DNA from: Opitutia bacterium
GTDB lineage: Bacteria; Verrucomicrobiota; Verrucomicrobiia; Opitutales; Seribacteraceae
Assembly: GCA_002721705.1 (NCBI GenBank)
Contig: PBLJ01000018.1
Coordinates: 1 to 34,087, forward strand
Direction: 5' to 3'
DNA length: 34,087 bases
Shown: piece by piece, positions 1-9,401 of the stretch
Numbering within the stretch: position 1 is the first letter of the stretch
Layout: each line of letters opens with the position of its first letter
Translations under genes and position numbers: made by a program
The notes under the pieces: generated by a model
What the model was told of the DNA's origin: nothing
The model's input: the letters and a program-made list of their open reading frames with translations, nothing else
Database searches by the model: none

Positions 1-3000
1 GTTGTCCTCGAGTTTGATAATAACTCAAACTGGACAGCGTCCAATACCCCTGTCAGCATAGGCTCCGGTGGGGTGACCACGGATGACGTTACTGCGATTC
101 GCGATGACCTAAACACGGCGATTTCCTCATCCGGTTTAACGATAGCGACCAATGGATTGATCGTTTCCACCACCGGCGTCGATGGGCTGACCATCCAAAC
201 CATCCATGGAAGCGTAACTTCCAGTGAACCTTCTCTCCTCGCTGCGATCCCTCAAAGCAACTTGATCACGCAGGGGAGTGGCTACACGGAAGCAAGTTTG
301 ACCATTGGTCCCGATGGGGTGATTTATGGCTTTTCGGAAGTCAATAGGCAGGATTTTACCACTCCGGACAATTCCAGTTCTGACATTTACCTCTTTGATT
401 TCGACACTAATCGTTCGGAAAGGGTTTCCGTGAACCGTTTCGGTTATCCCGTAGCCGCATTCTCCAATACTCCGATGCCTTCCAGTCGAAATGCCGTCAT
501 TAGTTCCAATGGTCGCCACGTTGCCTTCAGTTCGGATGCCGACGGAGATGGAGGTCTTATCTTTGGGGCGAATAACCAGACTTCTGGAGACGGCAATGGT
601 TTACGCGACGTTTTTCTTTATGACCGCAAAACCGCCACTTTGCCTGATCAACCCGATCATAACGCCACTCTCTTGTTTCCCATGCCCGGCATTCCCCATA
701 CCTTTGCTTTGAACAACGCCGTACCCGTCCTCGTTCATACAGCAATTGGCGAAGGATCCATTGCCAACGTGGAGCTTTACGTCAACAACGCCTTGGTCGA
801 TACCCAAAACACTCCTACGGTGACCAATGGGAATCATTACGCTCTCTCTTGGACACCCACCCTTGGCGGCAATTATCAGTTGCAGGTAGTCGCCACCGAC
901 TTGCAGCGTGGAGAGCAATCCGAGTTTTCCTCCATCGCTTCCGTCACGGTCCCTTCATTCGATGGTTCATTTGCACCTTCAACTGCCCTGAATTATCCAC
1001 AGGCTAATGATCGATTCACCGCGGCATCCACCCTTCATATAAGCGCCACGGCATCTTCTCCCGATGGCAAGCTGGTGGGAACGCAAATTTTCGTGAATGG
1101 AGCCAGTGCCAGTCTTCAACTGCAATCTTTGCCCGCAGATGGCGTAGGTGTTACTGTTTCGGATGGCCTAGCCGATTCAAACCTGACCAGAACCTTTGAA
1201 TTTACTAATGATGGCAGCGTTGCGATTAACTCCGTTGGAGTCGCTTTGGGCACCACTATCGAATCCACGCGAGACAACTTGCTGTCCGCCATCAAGACGG
1301 AATTTCCAGCCACCAATATGGTTGTCACCGCTTATGAAGATCACTCGGTCCATTTTGGTTTCATTGATCTTAATGCCTCTTCTGGTGGGTCGGTTAGTAG
1401 CTCTGATAGCACTACCATTCTCGCTCAGAACTTCAGCGAAATACTCAAGGAATCGACTTTTAACACTGCGAGTTACCCATTTGGCTCTGCTTGGCAACCT
1501 GGTCATTCGGGGGTTCACTCGATCGTTGCAGTCAGCAGGGACGAAGCCAACAATCGCGTAGCTTCTCCAGTTGTCAGCGTTACTGCGACGACGGGCCAGA
1601 ACGCACCCACTTCCGTCACACTGTATCCTCTTCAATCCACTTATACCTTTGGGGATTCGATTTTTCTGCAGGTCTCCCCATTGCCTACCGATGATGGCAT
1701 TATCCAGTCCGCAAGCTTTTTTGTAAACGGCAGCCTTATTTCCACCGACACCGACTCACCTTATTACGACCAATGGACGCCTCCATCGCCCGGGCGATAT
1801 GAAATCCACACCATGGTTTTGGACGATGAGGGGAATTACGGGCTTTCTCCCATCACTGCCATAGACGTTCTAAGCGCCTCCGCTCCCACTATACAGATTA
1901 ACGGTCCAGGTCGTCCGTTGACCGGCACGGTTCGCTTGGCCAACCAGCTTGCCGGACGCATTCGTCGTTCCTCCACCAACACCTTTACCTTGGAAGGTAC
2001 CGGCACTGACTTCACCAGCGAATTAGTACAAGGCCAATACCTCAAGTTCGTCGCGGGAGACGAAGAGAGCGCCGCTTACAAGATTTCCAGCATTACGGAT
2101 GCCAACACGATTGTACTCGAAGGGCCTCTTGCCACCGAAGATGAAAGCCTTTTGGCCTCGGGCGGTGCCAGCATAGAGGTAGTTGAGACATTGCGAGCCG
2201 GCTCTTGGCTCCATCTTTCCGCCGATGCAACCGAGGAAGTGAATTCCATACAAAACATTCAATTTTTCATTAACGGGCAATCCATCGCCACGGACACGAC
2301 TTGGCCTTTTAGCACGGACTTTATTCCCGATGCTCCTGGCAATTTCGTAATGCGAGCCGTCGCTACGGACGACAATGGTAATCAAAGCATCGTTGAAAAA
2401 ATCATCAAGGTTTTGAATCAAGTTGGCGAGATTCCGGATGGGCAACATAGTATATACCCTTCTGGAGTGACCAATGTAAGTCGTGGCTCGAAATTGCTCG
2501 CAGCCCCTGTATTTCAAGATTCCGACGGCTCGATTTCTCGCGTGGAATTTTATCTCAACGGCAAACTTTTCCGTATTGACGACAAAGAGCCATTTTACGG
2601 CATTTTCACGCCCGAATCCAGTGCGCCGTTGCTCAATGCCAATCGTGAATGGGAAATCACCATGGTAGGCATCGACAACGACGACAATCGCGTTTCCATG
2701 ACAACCACTGGCATTGTGGCGGGAGCTGTCAACTTACCTGAAATAGCAATTACTCATCCTGCTGCCTTGACCAAACTAGTAGACGGTGAAGAGGTGGAAA
2801 TTGTAGTCGAGGTGACTGGGGCGAATACCAGTCAGCTAGGCCTCCATCAAGCCACAGCAGGTGATACCAATGGCACAGTGCTTTTATATGCCAATGGACA
2901 GGAAATAGGTGCAGTTGATGAAATTGGTTTGGGGTCCGGGGTCTTTTCCTTCAAATGGCCTGCCAAGGAAATCTATGCGACCAGTGATCACAAGGTGGAT

Positions 3001-4473
3001 ATCGTGGCTATCGCGTCCATGCCGGACGCCACTGCGAACGGTGCTACCGTTAAGCCTGTTTTGGTGGCTGGCCCCCTTACTATCGAAGTGCACATGCGAG
3101 ATCCCGTTAACGATCCCCAAGCAGCCATCATACAAAGCTACGAAGATCTGTTGTTTCACACTCCTTCAGACGATGAAGTAGCAGCTACCCTTGCGGAAAT
3201 CCACGCAGGGACGACCACTTATTCCGATTGGGCCGTCACCTTGACGGAGAGAGATGCTTTTCAAGACATCGTGGACGCTGTTGCCGCTCATTACATCACG
3301 ATCGGCACTTGGCCTAGTTTTCTTGAAGTTAGGGAAGCCCTCGGTACCTATTCACTTATTCCCAACAACGGTTCCGACGGCAGTCCTGACGCAGATGGCG
3401 ATGGATACTCGGAAAACCAAGAGAACACTTATGGCACTCTCGACACGGACGCCAGTTTCTACCCCAGCAAAGAATTCCGTGTACTGAATTACATCGACGA
3501 ACTCTTTCGTTCGGACACCTTCATTGGGCGCCATGGAGCTTTGCCTCAATTGCAAGGGAAAAGCGATACTGAAAACCTTGAGGAAAATCGCCGAGAATTC
3601 GTTTCCTTGATGATCCGCAACAAGACCGATGGAGCGGAGGCCACGGTGCAACAGCGAATTCAAGGATCTTATCGTTTGCAGGCGTTTGATCCGACCTCGG
3701 ATGCTTCGCAACAAGAAAAAATGCAAGAACAGATGATGCAGATGGCCATGATGGGTGGAGGTATGGGCATGGGTGGGTTCGGGTTCGGAGGAGGCTTTGG
3801 CGGTCGCCCCGGGAACAACAACAACAACAATTTCTGGAACAACATGTTCAACAACAACAACAACAACAACAATAACAATAATAACAACAACCAGCCTCAA
3901 ACACCCCAATACAAAAGCGGCATTAGCCCGGTAGCCTTCGCGGGCTATTTGACTTCGGAGGAAAAAATCGAGAACCTCGATCTAGTATGGGGCGTTCCCG
4001 AGCGCCGGAATGATTTCTACACCGCTGCTCTTATGCTTGCCCTTTGGCAGGGCAAGCAACCCCAAATCGACCCCACCGAACTTGCCCAATTTTCCAGTCT
4101 TTCCAGTGCGGCGCAGATAGAGAAGATGGTAGGCGATTATCGTTTTCGTACTCGTTTCGCCTATATCTGGGGCGATGCCACGATTCCCAATGAGGACGCG
4201 CCTTCCTGGAAAGAACTTAGCTGGTTCGGATTTTTCAACGACAAAGCGTTTCCTTGGACTTACCATAATGAACATGGTTGGATTTACGTTAACAGCAATA
4301 GCGATGAAGACATGTGGTTCTACGACACGTCCACCAATACTTGGTTTTGGACCAGTAAAGCCATTTATCCATACATGCGGGATGCCACACGCAATTCCTG
4401 GGTTTATTTCAACCGTGGAACTTCACCTCGGCAGTTCTACGATTTCACCAAGGAAGCTTGGGAATTGCGATGA
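1..4473 (+). CDS. Giant secreted Ig-repeat surface protein, 3' part (5' end outside window)
   Basis: The reading frame is open from base 1, so the true start lies upstream; a GTG at 73 is only an internal codon. About 1490 residues are visible. In order: a repeat module (residues 1-90); a WD40/TolB-like propeller segment ending in DVFLYDR (about 125-215); six Ig-like domains with the x-V-x-F-Y-x-N-G core (about 235-1030), two of them interrupted by insert modules; a DUF4214-like helical stretch (about 1040-1117); a DADGDG calcium-binding loop (about 1131); a Met/Gln-, then Gly-, then Asn-rich tract (about 1240-1300); and a Trp/Tyr-rich C-terminal module (about 1401-1490). The architecture fits an extracellular adhesin or matrix protein; the signal peptide cannot be seen. 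Two glycosyltransferase genes follow on the same strand, the first only 27 bases downstream, which may mean glycan work at the same surface. The substrate is unknown. Confidence 0.85.
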   Translation, partial: VVLEFDNNSNWTASNTPVSIGSGGVTTDDVTAIRDDLNTAISSSGLTIATNGLIVSTTGVDGLTIQTIHGSVTSSEPSLLAAIPQSNLITQGSGYTEASLTIGPDGVIYGFSEVNRQDFTTPDNSSSDIYLFDFDTNRSERVSVNRFGYPVAAFSNTPMPSSRNAVISSNGRHVAFSSDADGDGGLIFGANNQTSGDGNGLRDVFLYDRKTATLPDQPDHNATLLFPMPGIPHTFALNNAVPVLVHTAIGEGSIANVELYVNNALVDTQNTPTVTNGNHYALSWTPTLGGNYQLQVVATDLQRGEQSEFSSIASVTVPSFDGSFAPSTALNYPQANDRFTAASTLHISATASSPDGKLVGTQIFVNGASASLQLQSLPADGVGVTVSDGLADSNLTRTFEFTNDGSVAINSVGVALGTTIESTRDNLLSAIKTEFPATNMVVTAYEDHSVHFGFIDLNASSGGSVSSSDSTTILAQNFSEILKESTFNTASYPFGSAWQPGHSGVHSIVAVSRDEANNRVASPVVSVTATTGQNAPTSVTLYPLQSTYTFGDSIFLQVSPLPTDDGIIQSASFFVNGSLISTDTDSPYYDQWTPPSPGRYEIHTMVLDDEGNYGLSPITAIDVLSASAPTIQINGPGRPLTGTVRLANQLAGRIRRSSTNTFTLEGTGTDFTSELVQGQYLKFVAGDEESAAYKISSITDANTIVLEGPLATEDESLLASGGASIEVVETLRAGSWLHLSADATEEVNSIQNIQFFINGQSIATDTTWPFSTDFIPDAPGNFVMRAVATDDNGNQSIVEKIIKVLNQVGEIPDGQHSIYPSGVTNVSRGSKLLAAPVFQDSDGSISRVEFYLNGKLFRIDDKEPFYGIFTPESSAPLLNANREWEITMVGIDNDDNRVSMTTTGIVAGAVNLPEIAITHPAALTKLVDGEEVEIVVEVTGANTSQLGLHQATAGDTNGTVLLYANGQEIGAVDEIGLGSGVFSFKWPAKEIYATSDHKVDIVAIASMPDATANGATVKPVLVAGPLTIEVHMRDPVNDPQAAIIQSYEDLLFHTPSDDEVAATLAEIHAGTTTYSDWAVTLTERDAFQDIVDAVAAHYITIGTWPSFLEVREALGTYSLIPNNGSDGSPDADGDGYSENQENTYGTLDTDASFYPSKEFRVLNYIDELFRSDTFIGRHGALPQLQGKSDTENLEENRREFVSLMIRNKTDGAEATVQQRIQGSYRLQAFDPTSDASQQEKMQEQMMQMAMMGGGMGMGGFGFGGGFGGRPGNNNNNNFWNNMFNNNNNNNNNNNNNNQPQTPQYKSGISPVAFAGYLTSEEKIENLDLVWGVPERRNDFYTAALMLALWQGKQPQIDPTELAQFSSLSSAAQIEKMVGDYRFRTRFAYIWGDATIPNEDAPSWKELSWFGFFNDKAFPWTYHNEHGWIYVNSNSDEDMWFYDTSTNTWFWTSKAIYPYMRDATRNSWVYFNRGTSPRQFYDFTKEAWELR

Positions 4474-4500
4474 TCTGCTGGAGCCGATCTCGACGGCTGG

Positions 4501-5637
4501 ATGAGAATACTTCATGCGATTGATTCCTGCGCTCCTTCTGCGGGAGGTGTCGCGGAAGCCGTAATTCGCCTTAGTGAAGCGATGCATGAATTGGGCGTCG
4601 ATGCCACTATCGTGTCCGGAGATGATCCCAATGCCTCGTTTTTGCTCGATTTACAGGTAAAGGTTCATGCTTTGGGGCCATCTCGCTTAGGCAGTTACGG
4701 TTACTTGCCCACTATGCGATCATGGCTTCAAGAACATGCGACACGTCAAGATGCCGTGGTTGTGCATGGTCTCTGGCAGTATCCATCGGTCATTGTTCGC
4801 AAGGCGCTTCGGGGATGTTCCACTCCCTATTATATTTATCCACACGGCATGCTCGATCCTTGGTTCAAGAAAGCATACCCATGGAAGCATTTGAAAAAAG
4901 CGCTTTTTTGGAAATTTTCGCAAAGCAAGGTCTTGCAAGACGCCCGTAGCGTTTGCTTTACCACCGACGAAGAACGTCGACTCGCTCAAAATACGTTTTC
5001 GCCTTACCAATGCCGTGAAACCGTTGTTGGACTTGGCTCCGTTGATCCACCGGCAGAACTTGATACCCATAAAGAAACTTTTTACCGGAATTTCCCGCAG
5101 GCTCGGGATCGAAGGATTATGCTTTTCCTCGCGCGTATACACCCCAAGAAAGGCGCCGACATGCTCCTTCAAGCCTTTGGGGAAATAGCTGCCGGTTCCG
5201 ACTTGCTGGTTCTTGCCGGACCCTGTGAAGACCACGCCCACGAGCAACAATTACGCGCAACAGCTTCTGGCTTCGCGGATCGCGTCCTGTGGACCGGTAT
5301 GCTGGAGGGTAATCTTAAATGGGGAGCCTTGCGAGCGGCCGAAGCCTTGGCGCTACCTTCGCATCAAGAAAATTTCGGAATTGTGGTGGCGGAAGCCCTT
5401 GCAGTGGGAACTCCGGTTCTCATTTCCGACAAAGTGAACCTGTGGCGTGAAGTGGTCGAGGATGATGCGGGAGTAGTTGCCCCGGATGATATCGACGGAA
5501 CGCGAAGGCTTCTCAAGCATGCAGCGACAAAAGGTTTGGCAAAAGAGCGGCAAAACGCCCGACAATGTTTTGATAAAAGGTTTTCCATTCGACGAGGAGC
5601 AGCCAATTTGCATGAGTTGATTCAGGGAGACTTGTGA
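4501..5637 (+). CDS. Family 4 glycosyltransferase
   Basis: 378 residues, the usual length for a GT-B fold retaining glycosyltransferase that moves a sugar from a nucleotide donor. Visible family features are the glycine-rich N-terminal acceptor region (SAGGVAEA, residues 13-20), the HGLWQYPS segment (89-96), YPHGMLDPW (113-121), the donor-domain RIHPKKG loop (212-218) and the E-x7-E motif (E290 and E298 in the ENFGIVVAEAL block). There is no membrane segment, so it probably acts at the cytoplasmic face in building a surface polysaccharide or glycolipid. It starts at ATG 4501, 27 bases after the giant surface protein, and another GT4 follows 67 bases downstream, so the three may be co-transcribed. 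The sugar and acceptor cannot be told from sequence. Confidence 0.93.
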   Translation: MRILHAIDSCAPSAGGVAEAVIRLSEAMHELGVDATIVSGDDPNASFLLDLQVKVHALGPSRLGSYGYLPTMRSWLQEHATRQDAVVVHGLWQYPSVIVRKALRGCSTPYYIYPHGMLDPWFKKAYPWKHLKKALFWKFSQSKVLQDARSVCFTTDEERRLAQNTFSPYQCRETVVGLGSVDPPAELDTHKETFYRNFPQARDRRIMLFLARIHPKKGADMLLQAFGEIAAGSDLLVLAGPCEDHAHEQQLRATASGFADRVLWTGMLEGNLKWGALRAAEALALPSHQENFGIVVAEALAVGTPVLISDKVNLWREVVEDDAGVVAPDDIDGTRRLLKHAATKGLAKERQNARQCFDKRFSIRRGAANLHELIQGDL

Positions 5638-5704
5638 CGGCAAGTTGTTTTTCGACAACAGACCGGCTGGCATTTAAGACCTATATTTTCGAATTTGTTT
5701 CTAC

Positions 5705-6829
5705 ATGCGAATTACCATCGCTCAAGGTGCATTCTTACCCGTTCCTCCCTTGCGAGGTGGAGCGATTGAGAAAGTATGGTTCCAATTGGGCAAGCTCTTT
5801 GCGGCCCAAGGCCACGAAGTCACGCATGTATCAAGACTTTGCGATGAACTGCCCGAAAATGAAACCATCGACGGAGTTCATCATTTGCGAGTCCCCGGGT
5901 ATTCAACGCCATCTTCCCCGGTTAAGCTCAAATTCCTCGATTATTTGTACTCGAGACGAGTGAAAAAAGCACTCCCCGATGCCGATATTCTTGTTACTAA
6001 TACTTTTTGGTTACCCATTCTCGCCCGTCATGCCCGCTTCGGGAGGCGATACGTCCACGTTGGTCGTTTCCCGAAGGGCCAAATGAGGCTTTATCGAGGA
6101 GCCGCTCGTTTACACGCTCCCTCGAGAGCCGTTGCGGAAGCCATTCGCAAGGAAGTGCCCGCTTTGTCTTCTCGGATCGTAAGCATACCTTATCCTCTGC
6201 CTTGGCAGCCTCTGGCTCCGGATCAGCTTCATGCAGAAAGAGACCCGGTGATTCTCTATGTTGGAAGGATTGCTCCGGAAAAAGGTTTGGATGCCCTTGT
6301 CAGGGCTTACGTTGCATTGCCGGAAGCCCTGCGCGCCGCATGGCAGCTTCGCATTGTCGGGCCAGCCGATATTTCACGAGGCGGTGGAGGGAGAAGCTAT
6401 TTGGGACGCTTGCGTGAGCGAGCGGCTGCCGTAACTTCAAGGGTGCAGTTTCCCGGGTCTTTGTTCGATGAACAAGAACTGCAAAAGGAGCTCTCCCGGG
6501 CCAGCCTCTTCGTTTACCCCTCCATGGCCGATCGAGGTGAAACCTTTGGATTGGCGCCGCTGGAGGCAATGAGCTGTGGGTGTCCTGCTCTTGTTTCAGG
6601 CTTGGCGTGTTTCCAAGATTTCATTGAAAACGAGAAGGACGGTTTTGTTTTTGACCACCATCACGACGATTCCGCCGTTGCCCTGCATGAAAAATTAAAG
6701 GAACTCCTCGAGCAACCTGAGCGCTTTCGCGGGATTGCACCAGCGGCCCTCCGGAAAGCCAGCCAATTCGAAGCTTCTCAAGTTGCGAATCTCTATTTAA
6801 GGGACTTTGCAAACTTGCTGCAGAATTAG
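5705..6829 (+). CDS. Family 4 glycosyltransferase
   Basis: 374 residues with GT-B layout. The N-terminus has the PPLRGGAIEK loop (14-23) typical of GT4 acceptor domains, then RIAPEKG (188-194) and the donor-site E-x7-E motif (E279 and E287, in RGETFGLAPLEAMSCG). It is only distantly like the preceding GT4, so the two probably add different sugars in one pathway. The ATG at 5705 gives a normal N-terminus (MRITIAQGAF). It is the last gene of this plus-strand run and meets the minus-strand CNNM gene head to head 49 bases later, with a weak hairpin between them. Its role in surface polysaccharide assembly is inferred from family and neighbours. Confidence 0.92.
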   Translation: MRITIAQGAFLPVPPLRGGAIEKVWFQLGKLFAAQGHEVTHVSRLCDELPENETIDGVHHLRVPGYSTPSSPVKLKFLDYLYSRRVKKALPDADILVTNTFWLPILARHARFGRRYVHVGRFPKGQMRLYRGAARLHAPSRAVAEAIRKEVPALSSRIVSIPYPLPWQPLAPDQLHAERDPVILYVGRIAPEKGLDALVRAYVALPEALRAAWQLRIVGPADISRGGGGRSYLGRLRERAAAVTSRVQFPGSLFDEQELQKELSRASLFVYPSMADRGETFGLAPLEAMSCGCPALVSGLACFQDFIENEKDGFVFDHHHDDSAVALHEKLKELLEQPERFRGIAPAALRKASQFEASQVANLYLRDFANLLQN

Positions 6830-6840
6830 GTCATCCCTGT

Positions 6841-6862
6841 AACTCTTCGTACTCGAAAAGTT
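6841..6862. terminator. Weak bidirectional terminator hairpin between convergent genes
   Basis: AACTCTTCG (6841-6849) pairs with CGAAAAGTT (6854-6862) around a 4-base loop with one mismatch. It is followed on the plus strand by a T-rich stretch (TGGTTTTG). The place, between two convergent stop codons, suits a terminator, but the stem is AT-rich and the U-tract is interrupted. Confidence 0.35.
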
Positions 6863-6878
6863 TGGTTTTGCGACTCTT

Positions 6879-8195
6879 TCAAGTGGCTTGCGATCCTGTG
6901 GCACCCATGTCATGGAGCGGTTTCACCGCCGTTATGATCACTCGCACCCCATCGGCTTTTTCCACTGTTATTTCCAAGTCACCCAAGACAAAGGATTCGT
7001 TTTGCTTGGGAATTCGTCCCAAAGCCATCGTGATCCATCCGCCGAAAGTGGAAATTTCGTCGTTGCCGCAACGAATGCCCAATGCCTCCGCCACTTCATG
7101 CGTCTGAGCCAAGCCTGCGACTTGATACGTGCCGTCGATCCTTCGTTGAATCAATTCTTCTTCCCCGGCATCGAATTCATCTTTTATTTCACCGACCACT
7201 TCCTCGAGCGCGTCCTCCAGCGTGATCACTCCAATTGCACCACCGAACTCGTCACGAACAAGAGCCATATGCAATCGGCTCTTCAGCATTTTCTGTAATA
7301 CCTCGGCCAAGGGATCCTCAGGAGAAAAAGTGGCGAAGTCTCGCTTGATTTTATTTAGATCCACATCCTTGTTTTCGGCCATTTCGCGAAAGACGTCCTT
7401 TACGTGCACGATGCCGACGCAGTGATCCAAGTCTCTATTGCAAAGAGGAAATCGCGTGTGGCCGGATGCATTGACAAGTTCCAGGTTCTTGGAAAGCGGA
7501 TCGTTGACTTCCAAAACTTGTACTAGGTGGCGAGGAAGCAGGATATCTTGGGCGTCCAGATTCCGTAACTGGAGAGTGTTTCCTACGATTTCGCGTATCC
7601 CTGAAGACAGTTTTTCACCCGAACTGTTTCCCAGCGCTTCGATTTCAGCTTGAAGGTTTTGCTCTTGCTGAACGGTTTTGCCTAGACCCAAAAGGCGTCT
7701 GGCTGTCCATTCACCCAGCATAACCATCCATCGTATCGGGTACGTTGACCAAGTAACCAACAAGACCACCCAAGTTAATCCACGCCAGGCTTCAGGGGAT
7801 GCTTTTTGAGCGAACAAGCTGGGCAAGCTAACGGTGATCAAGTGCTGTATTAACGCGGTCAATCCAAGCAACGCCAAGCCAACCCATAGACGCACCCACA
7901 AATCGGCGTCCAAAGGATTCCATAGATAATAAACCGAATTCCATAGAAAGATAAAACCGAGAACGGATGCAATTATTCCGAGACAGGCTGATCCTAGGCC
8001 AAAAACGTCTTTTCCGGATGAATCCGATCTCAAGGATTCGAGTACTTTTGGAAAGGGGGGCTCCTTTTCTCCATTGCTCCTTTCACGTTTGGCTGAAGCT
8101 TCACAGAAAGAAAGGCTGCCCTTGGCGCCTATGGCGACGAGAAGGACGATCAAGTCTAGATGCCAATCGGTAGAAAATAGCCAGTAATCGTGCAT
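6879..8195 (-). CDS. CNNM/CorC-HlyC family membrane protein with CBS domains
   Basis: 438 residues. The N-terminal DUF21-like part has hydrophobic segments at about 12-30, 64-92, 101-128 and 138-160. A pair of CBS domains follows (about 215-275 and 285-340; the second contains VRDEFGGAIGVITLEDALEE), then the C-terminal CorC_HlyC domain (about 350-427, with GTYQVAG and STFGGWI). Members of this family are implicated in Mg2+/Co2+ export or regulation, with CBS domains sensing adenine nucleotides; the old name hemolysin is misleading. The first membrane segment is less hydrophobic than usual (AIGAKGSLSF). Its ATG at 8195 lies four bases after the hisC stop, so the two are co-transcribed with hisC first. 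Transport specificity is not determinable here. Confidence 0.9.
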   Translation of the reverse strand: MHDYWLFSTDWHLDLIVLLVAIGAKGSLSFCEASAKRERSNGEKEPPFPKVLESLRSDSSGKDVFGLGSACLGIIASVLGFIFLWNSVYYLWNPLDADLWVRLWVGLALLGLTALIQHLITVSLPSLFAQKASPEAWRGLTWVVLLVTWSTYPIRWMVMLGEWTARRLLGLGKTVQQEQNLQAEIEALGNSSGEKLSSGIREIVGNTLQLRNLDAQDILLPRHLVQVLEVNDPLSKNLELVNASGHTRFPLCNRDLDHCVGIVHVKDVFREMAENKDVDLNKIKRDFATFSPEDPLAEVLQKMLKSRLHMALVRDEFGGAIGVITLEDALEEVVGEIKDEFDAGEEELIQRRIDGTYQVAGLAQTHEVAEALGIRCGNDEISTFGGWITMALGRIPKQNESFVLGDLEITVEKADGVRVIITAVKPLHDMGATGSQAT

Positions 8196-8199
8196 GTGG

Positions 8200-9300
8200 T
8201 TAATTAGCCTCCGCTTTCATCACTTCAGCTAATTTTGCTATTGCGAGCGAGTTTTGTTCCGGGGTGCCTATGGTTATTCTCAAGTAATCCTCCAAGGAGC
8301 CACCAAGGGAGCGAGCAATAATGCCCTCGTCTTGCAACGCTTCGAAAATCCCTTCCCCGTTACCTGTTTTAATTAAAATGAAATTCGCTTGGCTTGGGAC
8401 ATAGGGCAAACCCAGATTCGAGCACGCCACTTCCCACTGACGCATGCCTTCTTGGTTGGCCAAGCGACAACGGGTTAAGTGATCCCTGTCTTCAAGCGCT
8501 GCGCAAGCAGCCGCTTGAGCGACGCTGTTGGCATTGAACGGTTGACGGACTCGGTGTAGCAAGGCGGCTACTTCTGGAGAGCCGTACCCGTAACCAATGC
8601 GTAGTCCAGCAAGGCCGTAAATCTTGGAAAACGTTCGCATGCAGACAATTTTGCGACCTTCTCGAATCAGAGGTAGCAAATCAGGCGGATTATCGAGGTA
8701 TTCGGAATACGCTTCATCAAAACCAAATATGACGTGTTGAGGTAGCCGTTTAGCAAAACGGATCAAATCTTCACTTGAATTGGCCACTCCGGTCGGGTTG
8801 TTGGGACTTGCCACGAATACCAAGCGAGTTTTCTCAGTTATCGCCTCGAGCATGCCATCAAGGTCATGTCGGTAATCAGGCATCGCCACTTCAACTGGAC
8901 TGGCTCCGAAGAGCAAGGCCACCAAGCGATAGACAATGAACGAAAGAGATCCACAAACGACTTCGTCGCCGGGTCTCAGGAAGGCATGGCCCAGCAACTC
9001 GATGATTTCGTTGGATCCGTTGCCCAGTACTATTTCCTCGGAATCAAGTCCGCGGACGCCAGCGATTTTTTCTTTTAGCCTAATACCACTTCCTTCCGGA
9101 TAAAGTCGTATTGCCTGCAGAGCTTCGACCGCAGCCTCCAACGCCTTTGGAGATGGGCCGAAGGGGTTTTCGTTGGAAGCTAATTTAACGATGCCTTGGA
9201 GGTCGATGCCTCGATCCGAGGCGACTTGCTCGATGGGCTTTCCCGGGTTGTAGGTTGGCTGATCGAGCACTCGGGGATTCACCAATTCCTCGTACTGCAT
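8200..9300 (-). CDS. hisC: Histidinol-phosphate aminotransferase
   Basis: 366 residues from the ATG at 9300. It is a fold-type I PLP aminotransferase that converts imidazole-acetol phosphate plus glutamate to histidinol phosphate in histidine synthesis. Key features are KLASNENPFGPSP (39-51), RLYPEGSG (65-72), the NPTG block (168-171), FDEAYSEY (194-201) and the PLP lysine K226 in TFSKIYGLAGLRIGY. A longer frame reaching base 9447 exists, but the extra 49 residues are not family-like and would run across the divergent promoter, so 9300 is preferred. Some relatives of this subfamily act on aromatic amino acids or, in cobalamin synthesis, on threonine phosphate; the lone position away from other his genes leaves that open. 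Confidence 0.9.
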   Translation of the reverse strand: MQYEELVNPRVLDQPTYNPGKPIEQVASDRGIDLQGIVKLASNENPFGPSPKALEAAVEALQAIRLYPEGSGIRLKEKIAGVRGLDSEEIVLGNGSNEIIELLGHAFLRPGDEVVCGSLSFIVYRLVALLFGASPVEVAMPDYRHDLDGMLEAITEKTRLVFVASPNNPTGVANSSEDLIRFAKRLPQHVIFGFDEAYSEYLDNPPDLLPLIREGRKIVCMRTFSKIYGLAGLRIGYGYGSPEVAALLHRVRQPFNANSVAQAAACAALEDRDHLTRCRLANQEGMRQWEVACSNLGLPYVPSQANFILIKTGNGEGIFEALQDEGIIARSLGGSLEDYLRITIGTPEQNSLAIAKLAEVMKAEAN

Positions 9301-9401
9301 ACTATGACCTGTCAAGATGCCACGCCTCGTTGACAAGGCAAGCAAAGACCCATTTTTGGTTTGGCGTTGTTCGGCAAAGGAAAACCTTTCATTATTCAAT
9401 A

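Noticed and set aside
3816-3890. Tandem AAC repeats as a CRISPR or structural DNA repeat
   Set aside because: They are in frame and encode poly-Asn; there are no spacers.
3352-3909. A 185-codon minus-strand frame rich in Val and Leu runs
   Set aside because: It is the reverse of the AAC (Asn) repeat tract in the surface protein; the hydrophobic runs are an artefact.
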